DNA of 35,700 nucleotides from positions 1 through 35,700 of the forward strand of contig CAYFZR010000082.1 of assembly GCA_964347835.1 (NCBI GenBank). The letters are read 5' to 3'. Below, one piece after another: positions 14,273 to 21,095 of the stretch (positions within the stretch are counted from its first letter, which is position 1; each line of letters begins with the position of its first letter). The translations under genes and the position numbers were made by a program. The notes below the pieces were generated by a model. The model was given only the letters and a program-made list of their open reading frames with translations, was not told where the DNA came from and searched no databases. This DNA is from CAYFZR01 sp964347835 [NCBI: uncultured archaeon]. Its GTDB lineage: Archaea > CAYFZR01.

Positions 14273-14940
14273 CAATAATAGGCTATATAGCATTGACATT
14301 GTTTTTTGGCATAATATTGGCATCCCTTATGGGAGTAATCCCACAGTCCAGATTACCGATTCAGTCTGCTCTGATTGTGGCAACACTCGTGATAGTATTA
14401 CTCGCCTTCGTTGGTAATTTTATAGGGTATACAGTCGAACTGATTTACCCCATCGATCTTCTGGGACAGATTATAATTCATCCTATTACGGCTTTAATGG
14501 CTGGCTTTTTTGTCGCGGGGGCGCTAGAGGCTTCTGGCGGATTCGAAGCAGCCGCTGATTTATTAGATAGAATGGCTAAGACAAAACTGGGACTTCCGGG
14601 AACCGCTTGCATACTGGCCAACATGCCTACCATAATTAGTATGCCATGCGGTAGGATATTGGGCGCGGCCTTGATGCCTGCAGCACTATACTTTGGATGG
14701 ATTTTGGCAGAGAAAACAGGTAAAAAGGAGTTAATCGGAGTGCTTGTATTTTCATTCATTGTTAACGCAGCAGCATCTTGCGGACCCTCTCCGCTCGGAG
14801 GTATTGGTATGATCGGAGAGGGTATGATAGCAATTCCTCTAACCTCTCTCCAAGATCCTCAACAGGCAGGAATAATGTTAGCAACAGGAACATGCGCATT
14901 GGTGATGAGATTCGTGACACCATTGCTACCCGCTGAATAG
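14263..14940 (+). CDS. Polytopic membrane protein A of an unrecognised tandem pair
   Basis: 225 residues with about six to seven hydrophobic helices. Starts at GTG 14263, about ten bases after a ggggg site, inside the previous gene's end. Key motifs: HPITALMAGFFVAGALEASGGF (~75-95), NMPTIISMPCGRILGAAL (~121-138) and FIVNAAASCGPSPLGGIG (~163-180), followed by MIGEGMI. The next gene encodes a paralogue with the same motifs. Pro/Gly/Cys-rich re-entrant segments like PSPLGG are common in transport or quinone/ion sites, but I cannot place this family; it is not evidently an Mtr, Nuo/Fpo or DUF1646 protein. Its operon context suggests a membrane part of the Hdr-type complex. Confidence 0.8.
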   Translation: MPVTIIGYIALTLFFGIILASLMGVIPQSRLPIQSALIVATLVIVLLAFVGNFIGYTVELIYPIDLLGQIIIHPITALMAGFFVAGALEASGGFEAAADLLDRMAKTKLGLPGTACILANMPTIISMPCGRILGAALMPAALYFGWILAEKTGKKELIGVLVFSFIVNAAASCGPSPLGGIGMIGEGMIAIPLTSLQDPQQAGIMLATGTCALVMRFVTPLLPAE

Positions 14941-14951
14941 GAGGGTGAAAT

Positions 14952-15680
14952 ATGGAAGAAAGATTAAAAATCGGATACATTTCATTTTTCTTCTTCATGA
15001 TAGTCTTAGCCGCTGCCATCATACTCTACAGTAAAATGGGGGTGAAAGTGCCTCCAATTCAGACGATTCTCATCTTCATAGCAATAGTAATAATGCTGAT
15101 AAGCAGAGCGAGAATAGAAGATCTTCTTGCAGGAGTAATCTTACATCCAATAATGGCAATGTCTGCTGGTTTCTTGATAGCAGGGGCTTTGGGACTCGCA
15201 GGAGGTTTTGATGCACTACTAGACTTATGCTGGAGGATTGCGGGGCTCGTGGACACCGTTTTTTCCCCATTACAAGGGCTTGGAATATCTCTCTTAGGAT
15301 TAGAGAAAGGTATATCCCTTGGATTGCCCTTCGTGGCCGTTATTATAGTTAACATACCCACCATCACTCCTATGCCCTGTGGAAGGATAATAGGCGCTGC
15401 AGTTATTCCTGGAGTATATTATTTTGCAGAAGCAGTAGCAGGAGCAACCGGAAACACTTTGGCATTACCGGTGTTGGTTGCAGCCTTTATTGTAAACGCT
15501 GCAGCATCTTGCGGACCCTCTCCGCTCGGAGGAGTAGGAGGTATAGGTGAGGGCAACCTGGGAGTAGAAATCGGCTCATCAGGACCATCACAAGAGACCG
15601 GTATAATTATTGCAACAGGGGTTACGGCTCTTGTTATAGCATTCGTGACGGGATATGCCCTGATTCCATATCTAAAATAG
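14952..15680 (+). CDS. Polytopic membrane protein B, paralogue of the preceding gene
   Basis: 242 residues, six to seven hydrophobic helices. ATG start after a gagggtg site, 11 bases after protein A. It aligns with A along its length: HPIMAMSAGFLIAGALGLAGGF, NIPTITPMPCGRIIGAAV and FIVNAAASCGPSPLGGVG, then GIGEG. It differs by an insertion of ~25 residues (IAGLVDTVFSPLQGLGISLLG) before the central motif. A 32-base stretch coding for the AASCGPSPLGG part is identical in the two genes (14770-14801 and 15501-15532), while flanking DNA has diverged. The pair probably forms a pseudo-symmetric heterodimer. Function unknown. Confidence 0.8.
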   Translation: MEERLKIGYISFFFFMIVLAAAIILYSKMGVKVPPIQTILIFIAIVIMLISRARIEDLLAGVILHPIMAMSAGFLIAGALGLAGGFDALLDLCWRIAGLVDTVFSPLQGLGISLLGLEKGISLGLPFVAVIIVNIPTITPMPCGRIIGAAVIPGVYYFAEAVAGATGNTLALPVLVAAFIVNAAASCGPSPLGGVGGIGEGNLGVEIGSSGPSQETGIIIATGVTALVIAFVTGYALIPYLK

Positions 15681-15691
15681 GAGGTAATAAA

Positions 15692-15835
15692 ATGAATCTC
15701 CCTCTCTTAGCAACAATGGTTGGAGCAGGAACTCTGACAGGTATAATGATAAATATAGCGTTGGGCTACAGCCCATTAAATATCGGCGGAATACTAGGCG
15801 GCGCGGTAACTGGATTGCTAATGTTCATACTCTAG
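15692..15835 (+). CDS. 47-residue membrane peptide of the redox operon
   Basis: ATG with a strong aggaggt site (15679-15685), eight bases after the stop of protein B. The whole protein is hydrophobic: helix one (LLATMVGAGTLTGIMINIALG), a short turn (YSPLN) and helix two (IGGILGGAVTGLLMFIL). Glycine-rich helix packing resembles small subunits of membrane complexes. It is tightly placed between the two polytopic genes and the NapH-like gene with good translation signals, which argues that it is real although very short. Confidence 0.75.
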   Translation: MNLPLLATMVGAGTLTGIMINIALGYSPLNIGGILGGAVTGLLMFIL

Positions 15836-15844
15836 GGTGTTGCT

Positions 15845-16576
15845 ATGGAAATCGAGCCGATTAGGAGAATATCTCAGTTAGTAGTGCTATTCGTAGCCCT
15901 CGTAAGTCTAGGTGCCGTATGCTCTAGAGATCCTTTCTTCATGCTACAAACGATATTTGCAAGGGGTAGCGTACTTCCTACGTTAATTCTTGCGTCCCTT
16001 GGGGGCCTCATCGTTTTTTCATTGATATTTGGAAGAGCGTTTTGTAGTTGGGTATGTCCGTTTGGAACAATACTCGATATATTGAATGGAATAACCTCCA
16101 AGAAACACAAAATACCTGAATTTTTAGAATACAGGTCCTTAAAATATTCTGTACTCGGAGGTTTTTTGATAACTGCTTTCGTATATGGATATACTGCTTT
16201 CTGCACTGTCTGTCCAGCAGGAGTATTTTTTAGATATGTAGAAGTTGCTACTGTTGCACCTGTATTTCCACTCATGCTCTTGGTGGCTGTATTTGTTTTT
16301 GCAATATTCTATCATGGCAGGGCTTGGTGCAGATATCTCTGTCCACTGGGTGCTTTTTTATCTCTAGTTAGTAAATTCAGCTTTACAAAGTTAAAAGTTG
16401 ATAATGAAAAATGTAGAGCATGCCTCTTGTGCCAAAGGACTTGTGCTATGGATTTGTTGGTAGTGGAGGATAGTATATGGAAGAAAAAAGACGCGGTCCC
16501 TCCAGCAGAATGCATAAGATGTGGCGACTGCATCAACGTTTGCCCTGCCGGGGCAATAGAATTTGACATGTTTTAG
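15845..16576 (+). CDS. NapH-type membrane ferredoxin protein
   Basis: 243 residues with about five membrane helices. Two cytoplasm-facing motifs, GRAFCSWVCPFGT and GRAWCRYLCPLGA, and CTVCPAG between them are the hallmark of the NapH/NosR/CcoG-type group. The C-terminus has two [4Fe-4S] motifs: CRACLLCQRTC (its last Cys followed by Ala, not the usual Pro) and CIRCGDCINVCP. Relatives pass electrons between quinol or ferredoxin pools and periplasmic partners. Here it ends the HdrCB-membrane operon and precedes a ten-haem cytochrome, so a route across the membrane to extracytoplasmic haems is plausible. ATG start with a gggtg site. Confidence 0.88.
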   Translation: MEIEPIRRISQLVVLFVALVSLGAVCSRDPFFMLQTIFARGSVLPTLILASLGGLIVFSLIFGRAFCSWVCPFGTILDILNGITSKKHKIPEFLEYRSLKYSVLGGFLITAFVYGYTAFCTVCPAGVFFRYVEVATVAPVFPLMLLVAVFVFAIFYHGRAWCRYLCPLGAFLSLVSKFSFTKLKVDNEKCRACLLCQRTCAMDLLVVEDSIWKKKDAVPPAECIRCGDCINVCPAGAIEFDMF

Positions 16577-16689
16577 AATTTATAATTCACTTATATACTG
16601 TTGCAAACAAAACTTTTATCTTTGTTATGTACTAAATAATATTGTTAGCGTGAACTTGTCACTCAATGAAGAGGATGGTGAGGGGCACC

Positions 16690-17217
16690 ATGAACGCAGT
16701 ATTAGATAACTATTTCAAGGAACTCATCTTGGAAGTAGCAGGAGAGGAAGGGATCGACGTCGTATCTGTATTGGGAGGAAAGGAGGCCACCGACGAAGAA
16801 CTTGCACAAGAAACAGGATTAAGAGTTAATACGGTGAGAAAGACCCTATACAAATTGTATGATAAGCATCTCGCCTCTTTTGTGAGAAAAAGAGACAAAA
16901 GCACTGGATGGTACATATATGTCTGGAAGTTAGACCTTGAGAGAGTCAACGATGTTTTGATTTCCGATAGACACGAATTACTGGAAAAAATAGAAAAACG
17001 CCTGGATTATGAGAAAAATCACATATTCTTCCACTGTTGCACTGAAAACGGTGTTTGTGTAAAGATACCTTTTGAGTCTGCCGCCGAACTCAATTTCGTT
17101 TGCTCTAAGTGTGGCAATCATCTGGAATTAGTTGATAATTCAGAGATTATAAGCAAGCTTGAACGAGAAAAGAACGAATTATACCATGAAATAGATATTC
17201 TAAAACGATTTCAGTAA
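16690..17217 (+). CDS. tfe: Transcription factor E, alpha subunit (TFE)
   Basis: 175 residues. An N-terminal extended winged helix (LILEVAGEEGIDVVSVL..., DEELAQETGLRVNTVRKTLYKLY) is followed by a zinc ribbon (HCCTENGVC ... FVCSKCGNHLELV) and a C-terminal coiled coil (SKLEREKNELYHEIDILKRF). TFE stabilises the archaeal RNA polymerase open complex, like the alpha subunit of eukaryal TFIIE. The ATG at 16690 follows a ggtgagggg site; an ATG at 16666 would put that site inside the gene. It has its own upstream spacer with TATA-like runs and is probably an independent housekeeping gene within the redox region. Confidence 0.95.
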   Translation: MNAVLDNYFKELILEVAGEEGIDVVSVLGGKEATDEELAQETGLRVNTVRKTLYKLYDKHLASFVRKRDKSTGWYIYVWKLDLERVNDVLISDRHELLEKIEKRLDYEKNHIFFHCCTENGVCVKIPFESAAELNFVCSKCGNHLELVDNSEIISKLEREKNELYHEIDILKRFQ

Positions 17218-17275
17218 AATGAGTGACATCTTATAATATCCATCAAGGGTAAATTTTATATTATGTTAATACTCT

Positions 17276-17291
17276 ATCCCTAAAGAGGGAT
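17276..17291 (+). promoter_or_regulatory. Hairpin covering the ribosome binding site of the cytochrome gene
   Basis: ATCCCT-AAAG-AGGGAT is a perfect hairpin with 6-base arms and a 4-base loop. The 3' arm and following gg form the SD site of the cytochrome, whose ATG lies three bases after the stem. Closed, the hairpin would block ribosome entry; it could act as a thermosensor-like or protein-controlled switch. A TATA-like aaattttatattatg lies 20-30 bases upstream. Confidence 0.4.
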
Positions 17292-17294
17292 GGT

Positions 17295-17993
17295 ATGAGA
17301 CGACAATCAATAGGTTTTATTATCATAATGATTCTCTTGTTCATAGTTGCCATACCCACTATCTCGGGGGAGGAGCCACAGAGTCCTGAAGAAGTATCCT
17401 ACACGAAGTCTTTTTGTTATGGATGTCATGATGTGGCTCACAATGTTCATGTCGCAGTTGTAGTAGATTGCGCACAATGTCACGGAAATCTGCCAAGAGT
17501 ATTTATTCCTGAATGTGTAGCGTGCCACTCTCCGCCAATCCACAGGATTCACGAAGCTTCCGCTAGAGAAGACTGTCAAAAGTGTCATGGCGAAATAGCA
17601 GCCATTCACGCTGGTTTAGGAGAAGTGATATGCTCCAGATGTCACGGAACAGATGTGGCGAAGATACACGGAGGAGAGACTAGTTGCGAAAAATGTCATG
17701 AAACCGTTCCAAACATCGTAAAACCTCACGCAATGGAGGGAGAGATAGTCTGCCAGGCCTGCCACGAAGATAACCTCATTACAATACATGAACTCATTGC
17801 TACTGGCAATGAAAAATGTTATAAGTGTCATGGAACAGTCCACTTCATACACGCGAAAACTAGATTGGAAAAAGAAGGCAAGAAAGGACCCAGTTGCGAA
17901 AATTGTCACGGATCAGTTGAGATTGGCATACCCGAATGTACTCAGTGTCACAGACCTGAAGTCGTACACACTCTCAGCGCACTCATAGGTTAG
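17295..17993 (+). CDS. Secreted ten-haem c-type cytochrome
   Basis: 232 residues with a signal peptide (residues 1-~25, RRQSIGFIIIMILLFIVAIPTISG). Ten C-x2-C-H haem sites begin at residues 41, 59, 74, 94, 113, 131, 153, 175, 201 and 215, about one per 20 residues. Many extra His in HxxxxH-like spacing (IHRIHE, AAIHAG, AKIHGG, ITIHEL, HFIHAK) suit bis-His ligation. There is no C-terminal anchor, so it is free outside the membrane or bound to a partner. Such small dense cytochromes carry electrons between membrane enzymes and extracellular acceptors or partner cells. Next to FrhB-like and Mtd genes, it may receive electrons from F420H2 oxidation through the membrane genes upstream. Confidence 0.95.
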   Translation: MRRQSIGFIIIMILLFIVAIPTISGEEPQSPEEVSYTKSFCYGCHDVAHNVHVAVVVDCAQCHGNLPRVFIPECVACHSPPIHRIHEASAREDCQKCHGEIAAIHAGLGEVICSRCHGTDVAKIHGGETSCEKCHETVPNIVKPHAMEGEIVCQACHEDNLITIHELIATGNEKCYKCHGTVHFIHAKTRLEKEGKKGPSCENCHGSVEIGIPECTQCHRPEVVHTLSALIG

Positions 17994-18019
17994 GGTTGAT
18001 CCCCTTTTATTTTTTAAAA

Positions 18020-19009
18020 ATGAAAAAGGAAAAAATTAGCTTCACAAATCTGGAAAAAGAGGTAATAGAGATAGGTCTTTGTTCCTATTGTGGAACATGC
18101 ATGGGCGTTTGTCCGCCCAAATGCATAGGGATCGAAGATGAGACCATCTCCCTCGTAGGTGAATGTAAAGAATGTGGCGTATGCCTTTCAAAGTGTCCGA
18201 GGTTTGATCTAAGGGTAGATCTGGAAGATCTTGGACCCTATTATGATGAATACATAGGCCCGTATTCAAAAATCCCCTGTGCTAAATCTAAGAGTGATGA
18301 TATCATTAATGTTTGCCAAGATGGAGGTGTAACAACCTCTCTACTTACCTATTTATGCGATTTAGGCGATTCAATAGTCGCTGTTGACAGGGATGAAGAA
18401 TGGAAACCCATACCCATACTTACCAAAGATAGGAATGATCTAATTAAAGCTGCTGGCTCAAAATATTCTGTTGCAAGTCCAAATAGAGTTTTAAGCGATG
18501 TCAAGGATTCAGTATCTGTAGTAGGTACTCCATGCCAAATTGAGGGTCTAAGGAATATAATTTTGAACCCCAAAGGTGCAAAGAAGTTGGCTTCTAAATT
18601 AAATATTTTGATAGGTTTCTATTGCATGGAAAATTTTGTTTATTCAAAATTAAAGAGATTTATATTAAAAAATGGAATTGATATAAAAAATGTGAGAAAG
18701 TTCGATATTAAAAAGGGAAAATTCCTTATATATGAAAGAGAAACCCATGAGTTTCCACTTTCAGATTTAGAGGGCTGTATTTCTAGGGGATGTCACTTTT
18801 GTAGGGACTTTACTGCCATGATGGCAGATATTTCGGTGGGTAGTTTGGGATCTCCATCAGAATATAACTCAGTTATTATTAGGACAGAAAAAGGACTAAA
18901 CTTATGGAAGAACTGTGTAAAGGAAGGATACATAGAAGAAAGTGAAACTGAGGTAAATTTAAAACCTATAAGAAAGTTATCTCGGAAAAAAAGGGAGCGA
19001 AAAATATAA
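18020..19009 (+). CDS. FrhB/FpoF-type F420 oxidoreductase
   Basis: About 329 residues. Two N-terminal [4Fe-4S] motifs (CSYCGTCMGVCPPKC and CKECGVCLSKCP) precede an FrhB domain with VCQDGGVTTSLLTYL, AAGSKYSVASPN, GTPCQIEGLRN, GFYCMENF and GCHFCRDFTAMMADISVGSLGS, the hallmarks of F420-binding beta subunits (FrhB, FdhB, FpoF). It would exchange electrons between F420H2, via FAD, and iron-sulfur carriers. With both ferredoxin motifs it resembles FpoF/FqoF more than short FrhB. The ATG at 18020 lacks an SD site; a TTG at 17996 is possible. It lies between the ten-haem cytochrome and mtd, the enzyme that forms or uses F420H2. Confidence 0.9.
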   Translation: MKKEKISFTNLEKEVIEIGLCSYCGTCMGVCPPKCIGIEDETISLVGECKECGVCLSKCPRFDLRVDLEDLGPYYDEYIGPYSKIPCAKSKSDDIINVCQDGGVTTSLLTYLCDLGDSIVAVDRDEEWKPIPILTKDRNDLIKAAGSKYSVASPNRVLSDVKDSVSVVGTPCQIEGLRNIILNPKGAKKLASKLNILIGFYCMENFVYSKLKRFILKNGIDIKNVRKFDIKKGKFLIYERETHEFPLSDLEGCISRGCHFCRDFTAMMADISVGSLGSPSEYNSVIIRTEKGLNLWKNCVKEGYIEESETEVNLKPIRKLSRKKRERKI

Positions 19010-19048
19010 AGTGTTATAGTTTTCAAGCACCTACAAGGAGGGATGGAG

Positions 19049-19879
19049 ATGGTAGTAAAAGTAGGCGTAATTAAGTGTGGAGCTATTGCTACTTCCGCGA
19101 TGTTAGACCTTCTTTTAGACGAAAGAGCGGATAGAAAGGACATTTCCACTAAAGTAGTCGGTAGCGGTGCGAAGATGGGTCCAGAAGATGCTGAAGAAGC
19201 TGTAAATAAACTTTTAGAATTCGATCCTGACATGGTTATATACATTGGACCGAATCCAACAGTGGCTGGACCAAAAAAGGCTAGAGAACTGCTATCTGAG
19301 TCTGGAAAGCCTTCTTTGATTATTGGTGATGCTCCCGGTGTAAAAGCAAAAGAGGATATGGAGAAGGAGGGTCTTGGATACCTACTTATAAGGGCAGATT
19401 CTATGATTGGAGCCCGGAGAGAATTTCTTGATCCAACGGAGATGGCAATATTTAACGGAGATCTCATCAAAGTGCTCGCATCTACTGGAGCCTTCAATAT
19501 AGTTGTAGAGGCCATTGACAGCATGATAGAAGCCGTAAAGGAAGGTAAAGAGGTAGAACTCCCAAGGATCGTCATTACAAGAGACAAGGCAGTTGAAGCG
19601 GCTAACTTCACCAATCCATACGCAAAAACCAAGGCGATGGCATCCTATGAGATTGCTACAAAGGTAGCGGACCTGGATGTGGAGGGTTGTTTCGTTGTAC
19701 AAGATCCCAACAAATATATTCCAATTGTATCAGCAGGTCACGAGATGTTAAGGATTGCTAGTATTCTGGCAGAAGAAGCAAGAGAAATAGAAAAATATGG
19801 GGATACTGTATTCAGAAGACCTCATTTAGCAGAAGGTAAGTTAGTACAAAAGATAGAACTTATGAAAAAACCCGATTAA
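19049..19879 (+). CDS. mtd: F420-dependent methylene-tetrahydromethanopterin dehydrogenase
   Basis: 276 residues from the second ATG (19049), which has the proper distance to an aaggaggg site; the ATG at 19043 is too close. It contains VGVIKCGAIATSAMLDLLLDERADRKD, VVGSGAKMGPED, YIGPNPTVAGPKKARELL and DRGDAPGVKAK-like (IIGDAPGVKAK) segments of Mtd, and NPYAKTKAMASYEIATKVAD. It interconverts methylene- and methenyl-H4MPT with F420 in methanogenesis or, in reverse, in methane/alkane oxidation. Family length is normal. The neighbouring FrhB-like gene also handles F420, supporting a shared electron pathway. Confidence 0.96.
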   Translation: MVVKVGVIKCGAIATSAMLDLLLDERADRKDISTKVVGSGAKMGPEDAEEAVNKLLEFDPDMVIYIGPNPTVAGPKKARELLSESGKPSLIIGDAPGVKAKEDMEKEGLGYLLIRADSMIGARREFLDPTEMAIFNGDLIKVLASTGAFNIVVEAIDSMIEAVKEGKEVELPRIVITRDKAVEAANFTNPYAKTKAMASYEIATKVADLDVEGCFVVQDPNKYIPIVSAGHEMLRIASILAEEAREIEKYGDTVFRRPHLAEGKLVQKIELMKKPD

Positions 19880-19897
19880 ACTCTCGCCTCTCTCTTA

Positions 19898-19921
19898 CCT
19901 TTTTTGCTTATATTATTTTTA
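19898..19921 (+). terminator. Oligo-T terminator after mtd
   Basis: About 20 bases after the mtd stop a T6 run (19900-19905) is followed by a second T-rich run (tattattttt, 19911-19920) without a preceding stem. This is the usual form of archaeal termination sites. The next gene has its own TATA-like and start region. Confidence 0.4.
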
Positions 19922-19960
19922 TAACCATATGATTTAAGTCCAAGTTATTGTAAAGATCCT

Positions 19961-20410
19961 ATGGTAGATAGCATGCTCGATTCATTTAATTTCCTTCCGA
20001 TACGGGTTGCATCAACAGAACTATTGGGGGATCTAAAGGATAAACTCACGAATAGAGAGTATACAGAAATTACAAAAATACCTGGCTCCAGAGTAGGAGA
20101 GATACTTGATCTGCTCAAAGAAAGTGATTTCTTAGGAGAATTTAATATCATAAAGGCAGTTGAAAAAGAAGAAAACGCGAAATTTGATGCTGTTGCGAGC
20201 ATTATTTCGCCAATCAGTTGTAATGCCTGTTCTATATCTAAAGACAACCAAAACTGGTTAATATATGATTACAGAGACTACGAGACCTTATTAAACTTCA
20301 GTTTGGTCGTGTGCGCAGACTGCGGAACCATCGAAGAACAGGCAAGTGATACCCCTCTCAGCGCTGCAATAGGACTTTGCAAGTTACTGGAGTTAGATAA
20401 AAAAATTTAA
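19961..20410 (+). CDS. Hypothetical protein with two Cys pairs, 149 residues
   Basis: A soluble protein. The N-terminal ~60 residues have a helix-turn-helix-like flavour (YTEITKIPGSRVGEILDLLKESDFLGEF). The middle holds ISCNACSIS and VVCADCGTIEEQ: two C-x2-C pairs about 40 residues apart that could bind zinc or a cluster. The C-terminus is helical. I recognise no family. It lies between mtd and tRNA-Lys in the same direction and has its own upstream AT-rich spacer. A regulator or metal-binding accessory role is possible but not shown. Confidence 0.6.
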   Translation: MVDSMLDSFNFLPIRVASTELLGDLKDKLTNREYTEITKIPGSRVGEILDLLKESDFLGEFNIIKAVEKEENAKFDAVASIISPISCNACSISKDNQNWLIYDYRDYETLLNFSLVVCADCGTIEEQASDTPLSAAIGLCKLLELDKKI

Positions 20411-20422
20411 AGTATAATCGCT
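20407..20422 (+). promoter_or_regulatory. Promoter element of tRNA-Lys
   Basis: An AT-rich TATA-like block (ttaaagtataatc) is centred about 25 bases before the first base of the tRNA, the normal archaeal distance. A second AT-rich block (taatataatatttta) lies directly upstream of the tRNA and probably covers the start site. Confidence 0.4.
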
Positions 20423-20438
20423 AATATAATATTTTAGT

Positions 20439-20515
20439 GGGCCTGTAGCTTAGTCTGGGAGAGCAACGGGCTCTTAACCCGTCGGTCGTGGGTTCAAATC
20501 CCTCCGGGCCCGCCA
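20439..20515 (+). tRNA. tRNA-Lys (anticodon CTT), CCA encoded
   Basis: Full cloverleaf by eye: acceptor GGGCCTG with CGGGCCC, D-stem GCTT with GAGC, anticodon stem ACGGG with CCCGT and loop CTCTTAA (anticodon CTT, Lys AAG codons), variable loop of five, T-arm GTGGG-TTCAAAT-CCCTC with one T-T mismatch in its second pair, discriminator G, and CCA in the DNA. No intron is seen. Confidence 0.97.
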
Positions 20516-20534
20516 TTTTCATTAGGGTGATTAA

Positions 20535-21095
20535 ATGCGTAAATCCGCTGTCGAAATATATGACAGGCTACAGAATATGGCTGACGACATCAAACTTAGG
20601 AACAAACAGGGAGAGTTAGAAGACTGGAAAGAAGTAGCCGCTTTCATTGATACACTTAATAAATATGCGGATTCACTTCCTCCGAGTGTATATGCGAGAA
20701 TAAATGCAGGGCTTCCAGAAATCATTGATAAGATGAGAGAGGATGCGAGAAAAGAATTAAAGGCTCTAAGGGAAGAAAGCAGAGAACATCTTTCCCAATA
20801 CGAGAAGGGCGATATATCAGAACTGGAGTTTGAAGACATATTAAACAGCATTCTTGATAGGAGAGAAAAAATTACAGAAGGATTCTTAGCCGGAGTAGCG
20901 TCAGAATACCGTGAAATTGAAGAAGACGTAAATGTCTATAGAGAGAGACTAAAAAGGAAACTTTACGAAAGGAGAGAGGTCATAACAGATTTTTTGAGAT
21001 TTGCCGAAGATATAGAAGAATACGTTAGCGGAGAAGAAAGATACATAGTCGCAGCCATTTTAACTTTGGTGAGTAAGCTAGAGGAACGGAAATGA
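20535..21095 (+). CDS. Coiled-coil protein coupled to the CfbC-like gene
   Basis: 186 residues, highly charged and almost wholly helical (EDARKELKALREESREHLSQYE, EEDVNVYRERLKRKLYERREVI). No signal or membrane helix. Its stop overlaps the start of the NifH-family gene (ATGA), so the two are co-translated and probably act together. I do not recognise the family. It could be a partner or scaffold of the ATPase. ATG with a tagggtg site, 19 bases after the tRNA. Confidence 0.65.
   Translation: MRKSAVEIYDRLQNMADDIKLRNKQGELEDWKEVAAFIDTLNKYADSLPPSVYARINAGLPEIIDKMREDARKELKALREESREHLSQYEKGDISELEFEDILNSILDRREKITEGFLAGVASEYREIEEDVNVYRERLKRKLYERREVITDFLRFAEDIEEYVSGEERYIVAAILTLVSKLEERK

Noticed and set aside
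14263-15835. Membrane genes as subunits of the Mtr methyltransferase (MtrC/D/E)
   Set aside because: The order of small and large membrane genes is reminiscent, but the motifs do not match what I know of Mtr subunits and no MtrA/MtrH is present.
17996-18019. TTG start at 17996 for the FrhB-like protein
   Set aside because: A ggg run directly abuts the TTG, too close for a ribosome site, and the added residues are hydrophobic and not part of the family; kept as a possibility only.
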